Positions 45,571 through 54,143 of a stretch of 64,000 nucleotides of DNA are shown piece by piece. The notes under the pieces are model-generated. The model was not told the origin of the DNA and searched no databases. It saw nothing but the letters and a program-made list of their open reading frames with translations. The first letter of the stretch is position 1. Every line of letters starts with the position of its first letter. This stretch comes from Pseudomonas berkeleyensis (lineage in GTDB: Bacteria > Pseudomonadota > Gammaproteobacteria > Pseudomonadales > Pseudomonadaceae), in contig NZ_CP059139.1 in the NCBI RefSeq assembly GCF_014109765.1, forward strand, positions 930,001-994,000, written 5' to 3'. The position numbers and the translations under genes were made by a program.

Positions 45571-46104
45571 TTATTGGAAGTTGGGGAATAGGCCAACTGT
45601 GCAGATGATGTAGTTCATCGCAATTGTGGGCATGATGTTGGCGTGGCCCTGGCTACCACCGGGAGCTGCACCCAGAGCCGCGTCGTTCATTGGCGATTTG
45701 GCGAAAACTACAGCGCTTTCTGGCATGTAAAAGCCCAGTGCAGGTTTGCCAAGTAATGGTCCACCTTGCGGGCTTGTCGTTGTGGCATCGGCCTTGGTTG
45801 CATTGACGACATGATTATGAGCGGGAAGATTTGCTGTGGTGATGGTGACAGTCTCAGTGCCTACCGTCTGGCCGATGGTGTAATTGACCGTGGCTTGAGG
45901 ATCCTTGCCAATATGCAAAGGTAGTCTGCCGCGAAGATCGGGTAACTTGAAGTTGGTTTTTCCGTCGCCGCCGTAAATATTGCTGATCAGAGCGAAAAGT
46001 ATCTCATTGCCTACAATGTTGAGTGTCGCTCCATTGCACAAGGCCCAGCCGCTTGGAGCATAGTCTCCGGCAAATAGGCGAATCTGACCCACATAAGCGT
46101 CCAT
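45571..46104 (-). CDS. Phage tail-collar-like (MdpB family) protein 2
   Basis: A 177-aa homolog of its two neighbours (GQIRLFAGDYAPSGWALCNGA at about 6-26; FKLPDLRGRLPLH at about 52-64; HNH at about 95-97; ending NYIICTVGLFP). It is clearly diverged from the others, so the triplication is old or the three were acquired together. An AAGGAAG site precedes the ATG. Confidence 0.8.
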   Translation of the reverse strand: MDAYVGQIRLFAGDYAPSGWALCNGATLNIVGNEILFALISNIYGGDGKTNFKLPDLRGRLPLHIGKDPQATVNYTIGQTVGTETVTITTANLPAHNHVVNATKADATTTSPQGGPLLGKPALGFYMPESAVVFAKSPMNDAALGAAPGGSQGHANIMPTIAMNYIICTVGLFPNFQ

Positions 46105-46148
46105 GGTGCTTCCTTTTTTTGATGGCTATTGCGGTTGTCCGTATTGAT

Positions 46149-46661
46149 TCAGGGGCGCATCGGGTAGAGACCCACAGTTGCGATACAAAACTGTAGCGCA
46201 ATGGAGGGTTGTCGGTTTTCGTGTGGCTGTGAACTACCTGTTATTGCCATGCTGTCTGAGGCGAGAGCCTGTAGTGTGGAGGTACCGGCAGCGTAAATAG
46301 ATGTCACGGATTGGGACAACATATTGTTAGCCGGATTGTTATTACCTGGTGGCAAATCCACTGCATACATTTGATGGGTATGGATGGGAATCTGGCTAGT
46401 AGCTAATGTGACGCTTTCCAGCCCCGCTGCCAGTCCCATGATATAGGCCGGTGCGGCGGTTGTGCCCTGATTGACGGTCACCCTGCCGCGCAGATCCGGT
46501 AGGCCGAATGTGGTTTTGCCATCGCCGCCATAAACCGAGCCTAGTAGACTAAAAAGCGCGGCATATTGGTTGACGTTTAGTATTTGACCATTGCACGGTA
46601 GCCATCCCTGAGGAATGCGGTCAAATGCAAATAGGGTGATCTCACCTACAAATGGATCCAT
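46149..46661 (-). CDS. Phage tail-collar-like (MdpB family) protein 1
   Basis: A 170-aa first gene of the tail-collar trio (GEITLFAFDRIPQGWLPCNGQ at about 6-26; GLPDLRGRVTVNQG at about 53-66; HTHQ near residue 96). The start at 46661 has AAGGA 8 nt upstream; an upstream in-frame ATG at 46709 lacks a site. It is separated by 314 bp from the divergent RiPP precursor gene. Confidence 0.8.
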   Translation of the reverse strand: MDPFVGEITLFAFDRIPQGWLPCNGQILNVNQYAALFSLLGSVYGGDGKTTFGLPDLRGRVTVNQGTTAAPAYIMGLAAGLESVTLATSQIPIHTHQMYAVDLPPGNNNPANNMLSQSVTSIYAAGTSTLQALASDSMAITGSSQPHENRQPSIALQFCIATVGLYPMRP

Positions 46662-46785
46662 GTTTTTTTCCTTGTGTAGGAAGCCTTCGAGCATATTGTT
46701 TATAGGCAAGGCTATAGACTGCCTTGCTCATGAATAATATGCATAAAGACTTCATCGTGTTTTTAATAATTTCCTTTTCATTAAT

Positions 46786-46811
46786 GCGCCTGCTTTTTCA
46801 GGCGCTCTTTT
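46786..46811 (+). terminator. Orphan plus-strand intrinsic terminator
   Basis: A perfect 7-bp GC-rich stem (46786-46792 with 46799-46805), 6-nt T-rich loop, then TCTTTT. No plus-strand gene ends before it: the gap 46662-46975 contains only this hairpin and A/T-rich sequence. It may end a small RNA starting near 46700. Confidence 0.55.
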
Positions 46812-46975
46812 ACTGTAGTACTGGTTGGGAATTTTACAAATGAGAGATGGCGACTCTCATGTAAAGGAGAGGGCTATCTGAGGTTGGAAAGAGAGGTGGT
46901 TGGATGGACGGAATTAGCGGGATGTGCTAGAAATATGTACTTGATAGTTGGCGCCTGGCGCGTTGGAGGGTTGTG

Positions 46976-47134
46976 ATGAAAATTGTTAATGATCAAGTGA
47001 CTGAAGATTTGGGCCGCGAGTCGGATGCTGTGCGTAAACAGTGGAAGGCACCGGTTGTCGAGGTACATGAGGTTGATGATCTGACCATGGCAGGCTCCAC
47101 CAACACTTTTGATGGTGCTGGTGGCTCTAGCTAA
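46976..47134 (+). CDS. Lasso-peptide-like RiPP precursor
   Basis: A 52-aa peptide with GGAGG 6 nt before the ATG. The leader (about 1-38) contains a W-x-x-P recognition motif (Trp23-Lys-Ala-Pro26) and ends DDLTM, putting Thr37 at the penultimate leader position as in lasso precursors. The core would be Ala39 to Ser52: AGSTNTFDGAGGSS. Asp46 is core position 8, suitable for an 8-residue macrolactam with the Ala39 amine. The ending in Ser fits the C-terminal Ser phosphorylated in paeninodin-type peptides, and an HprK-like kinase is encoded nearby. It reads toward the biosynthetic genes, which lie on the other strand. Confidence 0.65.
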   Translation: MKIVNDQVTEDLGRESDAVRKQWKAPVVEVHEVDDLTMAGSTNTFDGAGGSS

Positions 47135-47153
47135 GTGGTTGTGGTTTGTAGTG

Positions 47154-47238
47154 ACGAGACGAGTGGTCTTCCTGAAGGCTGACAAGCGTTATATCTGGGG
47201 TGGTTTCAGTAGGGCGTTACAATTTTCACTCGTCTCGT
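47154..47238. other. Long-range inverted repeat between precursor and cyclase genes
   Basis: A perfect 12-bp inverted repeat (47154-47165 with 47227-47238) separated by 61 nt; the right arm is followed by TTTTC. A smaller hairpin (GAGAAGA-AAC-TCTTCTC) lies at about 47267-47283. They occupy the 155-bp convergent gap and could end or stabilise the precursor transcript. Confidence 0.4.
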
Positions 47239-47289
47239 TTTCGTCAGTGGAACCATAGTGGTCGATGAGAAGAAACTCTTCTCTGATTG

Positions 47290-49233
47290 CTATGAGTGTA
47301 TGTTTTTTGTTGCGGCCATGTTTATAAAATGACCGGCTGCGATAAGTCGCAGTAGTTTGAAGTTTCTTTGGGTTTCATTGATTCTGTCTGGCGAAGAAGA
47401 AGCCGTTAACTGACTCTGAATGAATGGTATGTCGAGAAGGCTACATGCCAGCGGTTGCTTTCGAAATAAATCGAGCTCGCGATAAAGTTCATGCTGCTCT
47501 TTATTCATTTTGTATTGCCAGTCCGATCCTTGCTTGCCTTTTGTGCGGGAGTTAATTGTTGCGGATGGCCAGTAGCGTTTTAGTGCTCGTCTTAGTAGCC
47601 AACGATTAGTGCCATTTTTATGGAATTGCTCTACTGGGATCGATTGGCAGTAGTTAATCAGGCGTATATCTGCGGTTGGGTCGCGTCCGTCAACTCCGCT
47701 AAGTGCTAGTCGCCCCTTACCATACTCTGCACTGTCTAGCCGGGTCAGTACCTTCTTGCGCCATTGCCGGCTTTCTTCTCGGCGCGTAGTCATATTGGGG
47801 TAACGTCCTAGCTGGCGGCAATATTCCTGCAGTATTGGGTCTGCCAAAAGACTGGGATTGATCCCTTGTGCGAGGGAAATGTTTCCCCTGATCCTTTGTA
47901 TTGTTGGCTCAAGGAAACTCTGAAGCTTGCCGGGTAGAGAGGGGGCGAGCATCTTGTAGAGGGTATGCAGTCGTGCGCGGTTACTGATACCGCGCAGTTG
48001 AAAGTTAAGCTGTTGCAGTAAATCCGATATCTTGCATTCTCGCAGAAGCGAGTTGAGTACATGGTCGCCATGGTAGCTGATGGTGAAGTTGCCCAGGTCG
48101 CCAACTAATAAAGTGGTTGCTCCTTGTGTTGCTGAAAGTCTGGCAATATGCATATCCCAGAGCAAATTCACTACATTCTTGGCTGGGCGATTATAGAGTC
48201 TGAACATCTGCTCCAGCATATCCACTATGCTGGCTTCGTCGGTTCTGACTAAATGATGGTTGATGTTGGGGAATAAGGCGGCCACCTGCGCTGCCAGGGG
48301 GCCTTCGTCCAGTACTTGGTTGGAAGAGGTTGGCAGTCCTACCGGATTGGGTACGGATGTAAATGCATGCAGGCTTTGGCTTGTTTCTGCCAGTTGACGA
48401 GCCGCTATGCTGCTGATTGTGGCGCTATCGAACCCTGCGCTTAATTGGCTGGCTATACCACCTGTTGAGCGGAGGCGGCAGCGCACGGCCTCTTCGAGTT
48501 TTTCCACGAAAGCATCGACATAGTCATCATCGGATTTGAAATAAATACGCTCTTCTGTTGATGGTTCCCAGTAACGTCTGGAATGGTAGGTGCCGTCAGC
48601 ATGAAGGAGCGCCCAATGGCCGGGCAACAGGCGTTTGATATTCGCAAAGTAACTGTGCTCTGAAGTATCTGGTAGCAGAAGCAATAGATCGCGTATCCGC
48701 TCTTCATCTGGGGCTGTCGCTACTTCGGGTAGTGCCAGCAATCCTGCTGGCATGGAAGCAAAGCCAAACCAGCCATTACCTTGGTGATAGAAAAGAGGGC
48801 GCTTGCCCATCTGGTCACGGGCGATAAAGAGGCTTTGCCGCTCTTTATCCCATATAGCGAAGGCAAAATCTCCTAGCAGATGATCGAGTAGTTGTTGCTC
48901 CCATTTCTCATAGGCAGTCAGTAATACATCGGCATCCGCCATGTGTTTCAAGCGGACAGAGGGGATGTTCAGTTTATGGCCGAGCTCTGCGCGATTATCC
49001 AGGCGGACATCAGCAACCAGCACAAATCTTCCATTGCCACCTTGTAGAGGTTGATGGTCGTGGTGATCTTCTGGCAGAAGCCTTGTAAGACGACTGCCCA
49101 GCGCTGCATGCAGCCCATCCCACATCCCTTGTGCGTGACGGCCATAAGGCTCTAGAGCTGCGTGAACGATGCTGCAGCGCCTGGCGGCATTAGGGGTCTT
49201 GTCTAGCTGGATAAGCCCGCAAATAGCGCTCAT
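47290..49233 (-). CDS. Asparagine-synthetase-like lasso cyclase
   Basis: A 647-aa AsnB/McjC-type protein that would adenylate the Asp side chain and close the macrolactam. The N-terminal glutaminase-fold domain (about 1-210) lacks the catalytic Cys2 of true asparagine synthetases (Ser2 here), as expected when ammonia is not the nucleophile. The ATP pyrophosphatase domain (about 240-600) has SAGFDS at 265-270. GC content is low and codon use differs from the flanking core genes. It is the last gene of a minus-strand operon with the PqqD-like, kinase and sulfotransferase genes. Confidence 0.75.
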   Translation of the reverse strand: MSAICGLIQLDKTPNAARRCSIVHAALEPYGRHAQGMWDGLHAALGSRLTRLLPEDHHDHQPLQGGNGRFVLVADVRLDNRAELGHKLNIPSVRLKHMADADVLLTAYEKWEQQLLDHLLGDFAFAIWDKERQSLFIARDQMGKRPLFYHQGNGWFGFASMPAGLLALPEVATAPDEERIRDLLLLLPDTSEHSYFANIKRLLPGHWALLHADGTYHSRRYWEPSTEERIYFKSDDDYVDAFVEKLEEAVRCRLRSTGGIASQLSAGFDSATISSIAARQLAETSQSLHAFTSVPNPVGLPTSSNQVLDEGPLAAQVAALFPNINHHLVRTDEASIVDMLEQMFRLYNRPAKNVVNLLWDMHIARLSATQGATTLLVGDLGNFTISYHGDHVLNSLLRECKISDLLQQLNFQLRGISNRARLHTLYKMLAPSLPGKLQSFLEPTIQRIRGNISLAQGINPSLLADPILQEYCRQLGRYPNMTTRREESRQWRKKVLTRLDSAEYGKGRLALSGVDGRDPTADIRLINYCQSIPVEQFHKNGTNRWLLRRALKRYWPSATINSRTKGKQGSDWQYKMNKEQHELYRELDLFRKQPLACSLLDIPFIQSQLTASSSPDRINETQRNFKLLRLIAAGHFINMAATKNIHS

Positions 49234-49251
49234 TGTTTGTCCTTAACAATC

Positions 49252-50085
49252 TCAGAGATATCCAAGGCGTCGCATGACCTGACCGTGATCGTGCTCGATT
49301 TGCGCAACTTGTGCAGGTGTTAGCACCTCTTTCCAGCCTCCGGCCTTGCCTGAGCGAAAGAAATGCCTACCTGGCGCCATGGTCTCTTTGAACCCGTTCT
49401 GTGTTTCCTGCTTCTTCAATTCGCTGAAGCGAGTGTTCAGGGCTGCTTGTTCGTAAATTTCGATTGTCTTGTCTAGCCCCGCGTGATGTGCGATACGCGC
49501 CCCCTGTTGGACTGGATCCGCAAGCATGTCTTCATAGCGCACCAGAAGTGGAGAGGGATGGGCCTGATCGAGCCAGCTTTCCACGTGTTGACTCCAGGTG
49601 AGGAGTGGTTGGCTTGTATTGGGTGTGAATTTCGTGGCGTTGTAGCTTAGAGCTGAGCTGGGGTTGGCCATGCGTTTTATGGCGTAGTCAACGGATTGTC
49701 CAAGGTGATGGGCAAAGGAGATGGCCACGTCACGTGGGTCACGCACGATATAGATACTGGAGTGGGTCAGCTCCGGAGGGAAAAGTGGCAGCCCTTCTGA
49801 ATTACGTACCCAAGCATCGTGAACCTTGTGCAGGCTTATGCCCTTGACTAGGCGACTGTAGGTGGTCATGGCCACAGGTCGTGCTGACAATATCTCTTCC
49901 TGTGTTAGATCTGCCGTAGCGATGCCGAGCAAGTCATCCAGAAAATAGCGAGACGAGGGTTGTGTGACGATATCCAACTTATTGATATCTATGGGGCGGC
50001 CATCTTGTTTGACACTGCTCAGAAAGGCCCTTACCCAGGTATTGCCGGATTTGGGATAAGACGCCAGCCAGATAAAAGCACTCAT
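49252..50085 (-). CDS. Sulfotransferase of the RiPP cluster
   Basis: A 277-aa PAPS-dependent sulfotransferase. The 5'-phosphosulfate loop is YPKSGNTWVRAFL (about 10-22) and the 3'-phosphate motif is YIVRDPRDVAISFAHHLG (about 107-124), both intact. It overlaps the kinase stop by 4 nt. In this setting it probably sulfates the peptide; the predicted core has no Tyr but several Ser and Thr. Sulfation of a small polysaccharide or lipid is an alternative. Confidence 0.8.
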   Translation of the reverse strand: MSAFIWLASYPKSGNTWVRAFLSSVKQDGRPIDINKLDIVTQPSSRYFLDDLLGIATADLTQEEILSARPVAMTTYSRLVKGISLHKVHDAWVRNSEGLPLFPPELTHSSIYIVRDPRDVAISFAHHLGQSVDYAIKRMANPSSALSYNATKFTPNTSQPLLTWSQHVESWLDQAHPSPLLVRYEDMLADPVQQGARIAHHAGLDKTIEIYEQAALNTRFSELKKQETQNGFKETMAPGRHFFRSGKAGGWKEVLTPAQVAQIEHDHGQVMRRLGYL

Positions 50086-50981
50086 GATGCGGCTACATGC
50101 TCAATCAGTTCGATAGTGCTATCTAGCTGCGAGAGGTCATCTGGGCGTTGCAGAACCATTACTGGAACCTTGCTGATCAATTGCCCCAGCTGCTTGAAGT
50201 AGGTCTGTTCTGCGCCAAGCAGTCGTGACAAGCGTTGTCGATAAATATGTGTGCGAAGTTGGGCGAGCGCGCTGATTTTGTCTAGCGGTAATAGTTCGGC
50301 AGAAGCAATGTATTTTCTAGGGGCCAGGATAATAATGGTTTGTAGTCGGGTGGGAAGATTGTTGAAGTCTAAATTTGCTGGGTAGTGGAATTTCTGCAGG
50401 CCAGTCCTTGCCTTGCTGAGATTGTTGGTCTGAATGGTCAGCGCATCAGCAGCATCTTGCCATAACTTTATGCTTGGAAAGCCGGGCTGTACTTCAGTTC
50501 TGAGTGGATCTATGACACTAATGTCGTCGCATAGAAGCTGGTGGCCGCGTTTGATCAGTGCTGTGGCGGTGGTTGATTTCCCTGCGCCAGACTGTCCTAC
50601 CAGGGTAATCGCAGCATTGCCTATCCTGACGGAAGCACCATGTAAGGGTAATGCACGTCTTTGATGGCAAATCAATCCTAGAGCTGGGCCCAGTAGGAAA
50701 GTCATGATCTCTCCCTGTGTGGTTTCATTGCCTGCTTCTATGATTATATGTTGTCCTGCTGATACCAGAATTGACAATCTGCTGCTTATGCGTATGAGCG
50801 CTTTTTCATTGGAGTAAAGAGTCAAGAATGGGCTGGAAAATAAGACTGGCTGATCGATGGAGGGGATGGCTGCATGCGTAACATGAATATCAGGTATGAG
50901 TTGGGGCGAGTTAAGTATGCCCAGCAGGGGGAGGGGGCTATCTGAGCGTAGGTGCCATCCACATAGGGAATAATCAAACAT
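50082..50981 (-). CDS. HPr-kinase-like peptide kinase
   Basis: A 299-aa protein with the HprK C-terminal fold: HGAS at 114-117, Walker A GQSGAGKST at 129-137 and CDDISVID at about 151-158. HprK relatives in paeninodin-type lasso clusters phosphorylate the C-terminal Ser of the precursor, and the precursor here ends in Ser-Ser. It is coupled to the sulfotransferase by an ATGA overlap. Related HprK/PqqD gene pairs also occur in non-lasso clusters of unknown product. Confidence 0.78.
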   Translation of the reverse strand: MFDYSLCGWHLRSDSPLPLLGILNSPQLIPDIHVTHAAIPSIDQPVLFSSPFLTLYSNEKALIRISSRLSILVSAGQHIIIEAGNETTQGEIMTFLLGPALGLICHQRRALPLHGASVRIGNAAITLVGQSGAGKSTTATALIKRGHQLLCDDISVIDPLRTEVQPGFPSIKLWQDAADALTIQTNNLSKARTGLQKFHYPANLDFNNLPTRLQTIIILAPRKYIASAELLPLDKISALAQLRTHIYRQRLSRLLGAEQTYFKQLGQLISKVPVMVLQRPDDLSQLDSTIELIEHVAAS

Positions 50982-51040
50982 GGCGTATCTTGCAATCCCT
51001 TGTTGTACTTGATGTTGTTAAACAAGTGTGCGAGACACGC

Positions 51041-51319
51041 TTATTCGTGGATTTCTATCAAGTGATTCTCTGCCAGCATGGTAAGGACTTTGCAAACGTC
51101 CGCCTGTATGGTTTTCAGGTCAGCATCGTAGTCATTGGCCAAGGCGCTGCATAAGTCTAATAATAGTGGCTGGCTGTCGAGTCGATTCCAGATGTCCGTA
51201 CTTATATCGTCGAAGGCAAAGTATTTGCCGGAATCAACCCCCAGTAGGACGATCTTGCCATCTATTTCTGATGCGAGCTGATCCAGTCGCTTGCTGATCC
51301 GTGCATTGAGTGAAAGCAT
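51041..51319 (-). CDS. PqqD-like RiPP recognition element (LasB1-type)
   Basis: A 92-aa small winged-helix protein of the PqqD family, which binds precursor leader peptides and presents them to the enzymes. The family pattern GKYFAFDDISTDIWNRL (about 37-53) followed by C-terminal helices (DLKTIQADVCKVLTMLAENHLI) is visible. First gene of the minus-strand operon. In lasso clusters it is normally next to, or fused with, a transglutaminase-like peptidase (B2), and none is found here. The frame is open to 51400, but the ATG at 51319 gives the usual length. Confidence 0.78.
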   Translation of the reverse strand: MLSLNARISKRLDQLASEIDGKIVLLGVDSGKYFAFDDISTDIWNRLDSQPLLLDLCSALANDYDADLKTIQADVCKVLTMLAENHLIEIHE

Positions 51320-51770
51320 GCTCGTATTCCCATCCTTAAAATACTTTACAAGGTTATGATTTATATTGCGCTTTGGGGCATATATTGCTGGTACTTGCAC
51401 CAGTATAAAGTTCTATTTTCAACATGCAATCGCATGGACTCCAATAATGTTGGGCGCTCCGTTACGCCAGCTGTTTCACAACGGCGCGGTTCTACTCTGG
51501 TGCCAGCGAACCGGCCATTGGTGACCCTAGAACAGTAGTGGTGGGGGATTGGCGTAGCTTGAGCTACAGAGCGATTGGTGAGGCTGCCTGTTCCTGGCAT
51601 CGGCAGCGCAAGCGCTGGTCTACGCTTCTACGTAGTTATACGCAATGGCTTCTGGGTAGTTCTGCGAATTCCGCCGGTTGGCGCATATCCGGATAGTGGT
51701 CAGGCTCCCTCGGAGTACCCACAAGAACAATGATCGCCGTCGCCCAAGAGGCTTCGGTAGGAGAGCTGCA
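51320..51770. other. 451-bp gap without a recognised gene
   Basis: Between the PqqD-like gene and cstA. This is where a LasB2-type peptidase gene might be expected, but neither strand shows a long frame with its Cys and HAWVE-type motifs. A plus-strand frame at about 51536-51695 (53 codons, basic and Trp-rich) has no start I trust. The sequence changes from AT-rich to GC-rich across this gap, marking the island's right border. Confidence 0.5.
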
Positions 51771-53831
51771 ATGACCCGAATTGCCGGCCATGCCGTCTGG
51801 TTCGCCGTCGCGTTGCTGGGCGCCTTCGCCCTCGGCACCGTTGCGTTGAGCCGTGGTGAATCCATCAATGCCTTATGGATCGTGGTTGCCGCCGTAGCGA
51901 TCTACCTGGTCGCTTACCGCTACTACAGCCTGTTCATCGCCAACAAGGTGATGGGGCTGGATCCCTCCCGCGCTACACCCGCTGTCGTCAACAACGACGG
52001 TCTCGATTACGTCCCCACCAACAAGCACATCCTCTTTGGTCACCACTTCGCCGCCATCGCTGGCGCAGGTCCGCTGGTGGGCCCGGTGCTGGCTGCGCAG
52101 ATGGGCTATCTGCCCGGTACGCTGTGGCTGATCGCCGGCGTGGTGCTGGCTGGTGCGGTGCAGGACTTCATGGTGCTGTTCCTGTCTACGCGTCGCAACG
52201 GTCGCTCGCTGGGCGACATGGTGCGCGAGGAAATGGGCCGGATTCCCGGCACCATCGCGCTGTTCGGTTGCTTCCTGATCATGATCATCATCCTTGCGGT
52301 GCTCTCGTTGATCGTGGTCAAGGCCCTGGCCGAAAGCCCGTGGGGCATGTTCACGGTGATGGCGACCATTCCCATCGCAGTGTTCATGGGTGTGTACATG
52401 CGCTACATCCGCCCGGGCCGTATCGGTGAAATTTCGCTGATCGGCGTGGTGCTGCTGCTTGGTTCGATCTGGCTCGGTGGCGTGGTCGCGGCCGATCCGT
52501 ACTGGGGCCCGGCCTTCACCTTCACCGGCGTACAGATCACCTGGATGCTGATCGGCTATGGCTTCGTCGCCGCCGTGCTGCCTGTGTGGCTGATCCTGGC
52601 GCCGCGAGATTACCTGTCGACCTTCCTCAAGATCGGCACCATCCTGGCCCTGGCGGTCGGTATCCTGATCACCATGCCGGAACTGAAGATGCCGGCACTG
52701 ACCCAGTTCATCGACGGTACCGGCCCGGTATGGAAGGGCGGCCTGTTCCCCTTCCTGTTCATCACCATCGCCTGCGGTGCGGTATCGGGCTTCCATGCAC
52801 TGATCAGTTCTGGCACCACGCCCAAGCTGCTGGCCAACGAAGCCCACGCGCGCTACATCGGTTATGGCGGCATGCTGATGGAGTCCTTCGTCGCCATCAT
52901 GGCCATGGTCGCCGCGTCGGTGATCGAGCCGGGCATCTACTTCGCCATGAACAGCCCAGCCGCACTGGTCGGTAGCGACGTGCAATCGGTAGCCGCCACT
53001 GTCAGCAGCTGGGGTTTCATGATCACCCCCGAGCAGCTCGAGGCCACGGCTCGTGACATCGGCGAGCACAGCATCCTGGCCCGCGCCGGTGGTGCGCCGA
53101 CGCTGGCCGTGGGCATCGCGCAGATCCTGCACAGCGTGCTGCCGGGTGAGAACACCATGGCCTTCTGGTACCACTTCGCGATCCTCTTCGAAGCACTGTT
53201 CATCCTCACCGCGGTGGACGCCGGTACCCGTGCCGGGCGTTTCATGCTGCAGGATCTGCTGGGCAATTTCGTGCCGGCGCTGAAGAAGACCGAGTCCTGG
53301 GCTGCCAACATGATCGCCACCGGTGGTTGCGTTGCGCTGTGGGGCTGGTTGCTGTATCAGGGCGTGGTCGATCCGCTGGGCGGCATCAACACCCTGTGGC
53401 CGCTGTTCGGTATCTCCAACCAGATGCTGGCGGGTATCGCGCTGATGCTCGGTTGCGTGGTGCTGATCAAGATGAAGCGTCAGCGCTACGTCTGGGTCAC
53501 CCTGGTGCCGGCCGTATGGTTGCTGATCTGTACCACCACGGCTGGTCTGATCAAACTGTTCGACTCGAACCCGGCGGTTGGCTTCCTGGCGCTGGCCGAC
53601 AAGTACAGTGCGGCGATTGCCAAGGGTGAGGTGATCGCTCCGGCCAAGGACATGGCGCAGATGCACCATGTACTGTTCAATGCCTATACCAACGCGACGT
53701 TGACCATACTGTTCCTGTTCGTGGTGATGAGCATTCTGTTCTACGCGATCAAGGTCGGCAGGGCAGCGCTGGCCAAGCCGGAACGCACCGATCGTGAGGC
53801 GCCGTATCAATCGGCTGCCGAGCTGAGCTAA
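51771..53831 (+). CDS. cstA: Carbon-starvation protein CstA (pyruvate/peptide transporter)
   Basis: A 686-aa inner-membrane protein with about 16 helices of the CstA/BtsT family (pyruvate uptake in BtsT and CstA of E. coli). Family landmarks include [23 protein letters not shown] near 62-84 and [13 protein letters not shown] near 337-349. I start it at 51771, with TAGGAGAG 6 nt upstream; the frame stays open to 51678. It is followed by ybdD, its usual partner. Confidence 0.92.
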   Translation: MTRIAGHAVWFAVALLGAFALGTVALSRGESINALWIVVAAVAIYLVAYRYYSLFIANKVMGLDPSRATPAVVNNDGLDYVPTNKHILFGHHFAAIAGAGPLVGPVLAAQMGYLPGTLWLIAGVVLAGAVQDFMVLFLSTRRNGRSLGDMVREEMGRIPGTIALFGCFLIMIIILAVLSLIVVKALAESPWGMFTVMATIPIAVFMGVYMRYIRPGRIGEISLIGVVLLLGSIWLGGVVAADPYWGPAFTFTGVQITWMLIGYGFVAAVLPVWLILAPRDYLSTFLKIGTILALAVGILITMPELKMPALTQFIDGTGPVWKGGLFPFLFITIACGAVSGFHALISSGTTPKLLANEAHARYIGYGGMLMESFVAIMAMVAASVIEPGIYFAMNSPAALVGSDVQSVAATVSSWGFMITPEQLEATARDIGEHSILARAGGAPTLAVGIAQILHSVLPGENTMAFWYHFAILFEALFILTAVDAGTRAGRFMLQDLLGNFVPALKKTESWAANMIATGGCVALWGWLLYQGVVDPLGGINTLWPLFGISNQMLAGIALMLGCVVLIKMKRQRYVWVTLVPAVWLLICTTTAGLIKLFDSNPAVGFLALADKYSAAIAKGEVIAPAKDMAQMHHVLFNAYTNATLTILFLFVVMSILFYAIKVGRAALAKPERTDREAPYQSAAELS

Positions 53832-53841
53832 GGAGCCCGTC

Positions 53842-54045
53842 ATGTTCAACGACCTCGCCCGCATGGGCCGCTACCTGGGCCAGGCTGCCCGTATGCTGGT
53901 GGGCATGCCCGACTACGACACCTATGTCGAGCACATGGCCAACAAGCACCCGGATCAGCCGGTGATGAGCTACGAGGCGTTCTTCCGTGAACGCCAGGAA
54001 GCGCGTTATGGTGGCGGCAAGGGCAGGCCGGTTCGTTGTTGCTGA
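53842..54045 (+). CDS. ybdD: YbdD/DUF466 small protein
   Basis: A 67-aa protein of the YbdD (DUF466) family that nearly always follows cstA. It has the Y-x-x-Y-x-x-H motif region ([14 protein letters not shown], about 25-38) and ends in RPVRCC. Start 10 nt after the cstA stop with AAGGAG upstream. Function unknown, probably connected to the transporter. Confidence 0.88.
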   Translation: MFNDLARMGRYLGQAARMLVGMPDYDTYVEHMANKHPDQPVMSYEAFFRERQEARYGGGKGRPVRCC

Positions 54046-54143
54046 TCCCAGCGTAACTTCAACACGCCACGCTTGCCGTGGCGTGTTCATTTTCAGGGGA
54101 GACGCTGGGCGTATAGCGCTTGCTGTCTTCGAGGATGTATCGA

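Noticed and set aside
44995..46661. Prophage or tailocin
   Set aside because: Only tail-collar domain proteins are present; no structural, lysis, integrase or regulatory phage genes accompany them. MdpB-type proteins occur alone in bacteria.
51356..51538. Remnant of a LasB2 peptidase in the gap before cstA
   Set aside because: The 60-codon plus-strand frame contains no Cys/His/Asp arrangement or HAWVE-type motif and is on the opposite strand to the cluster.
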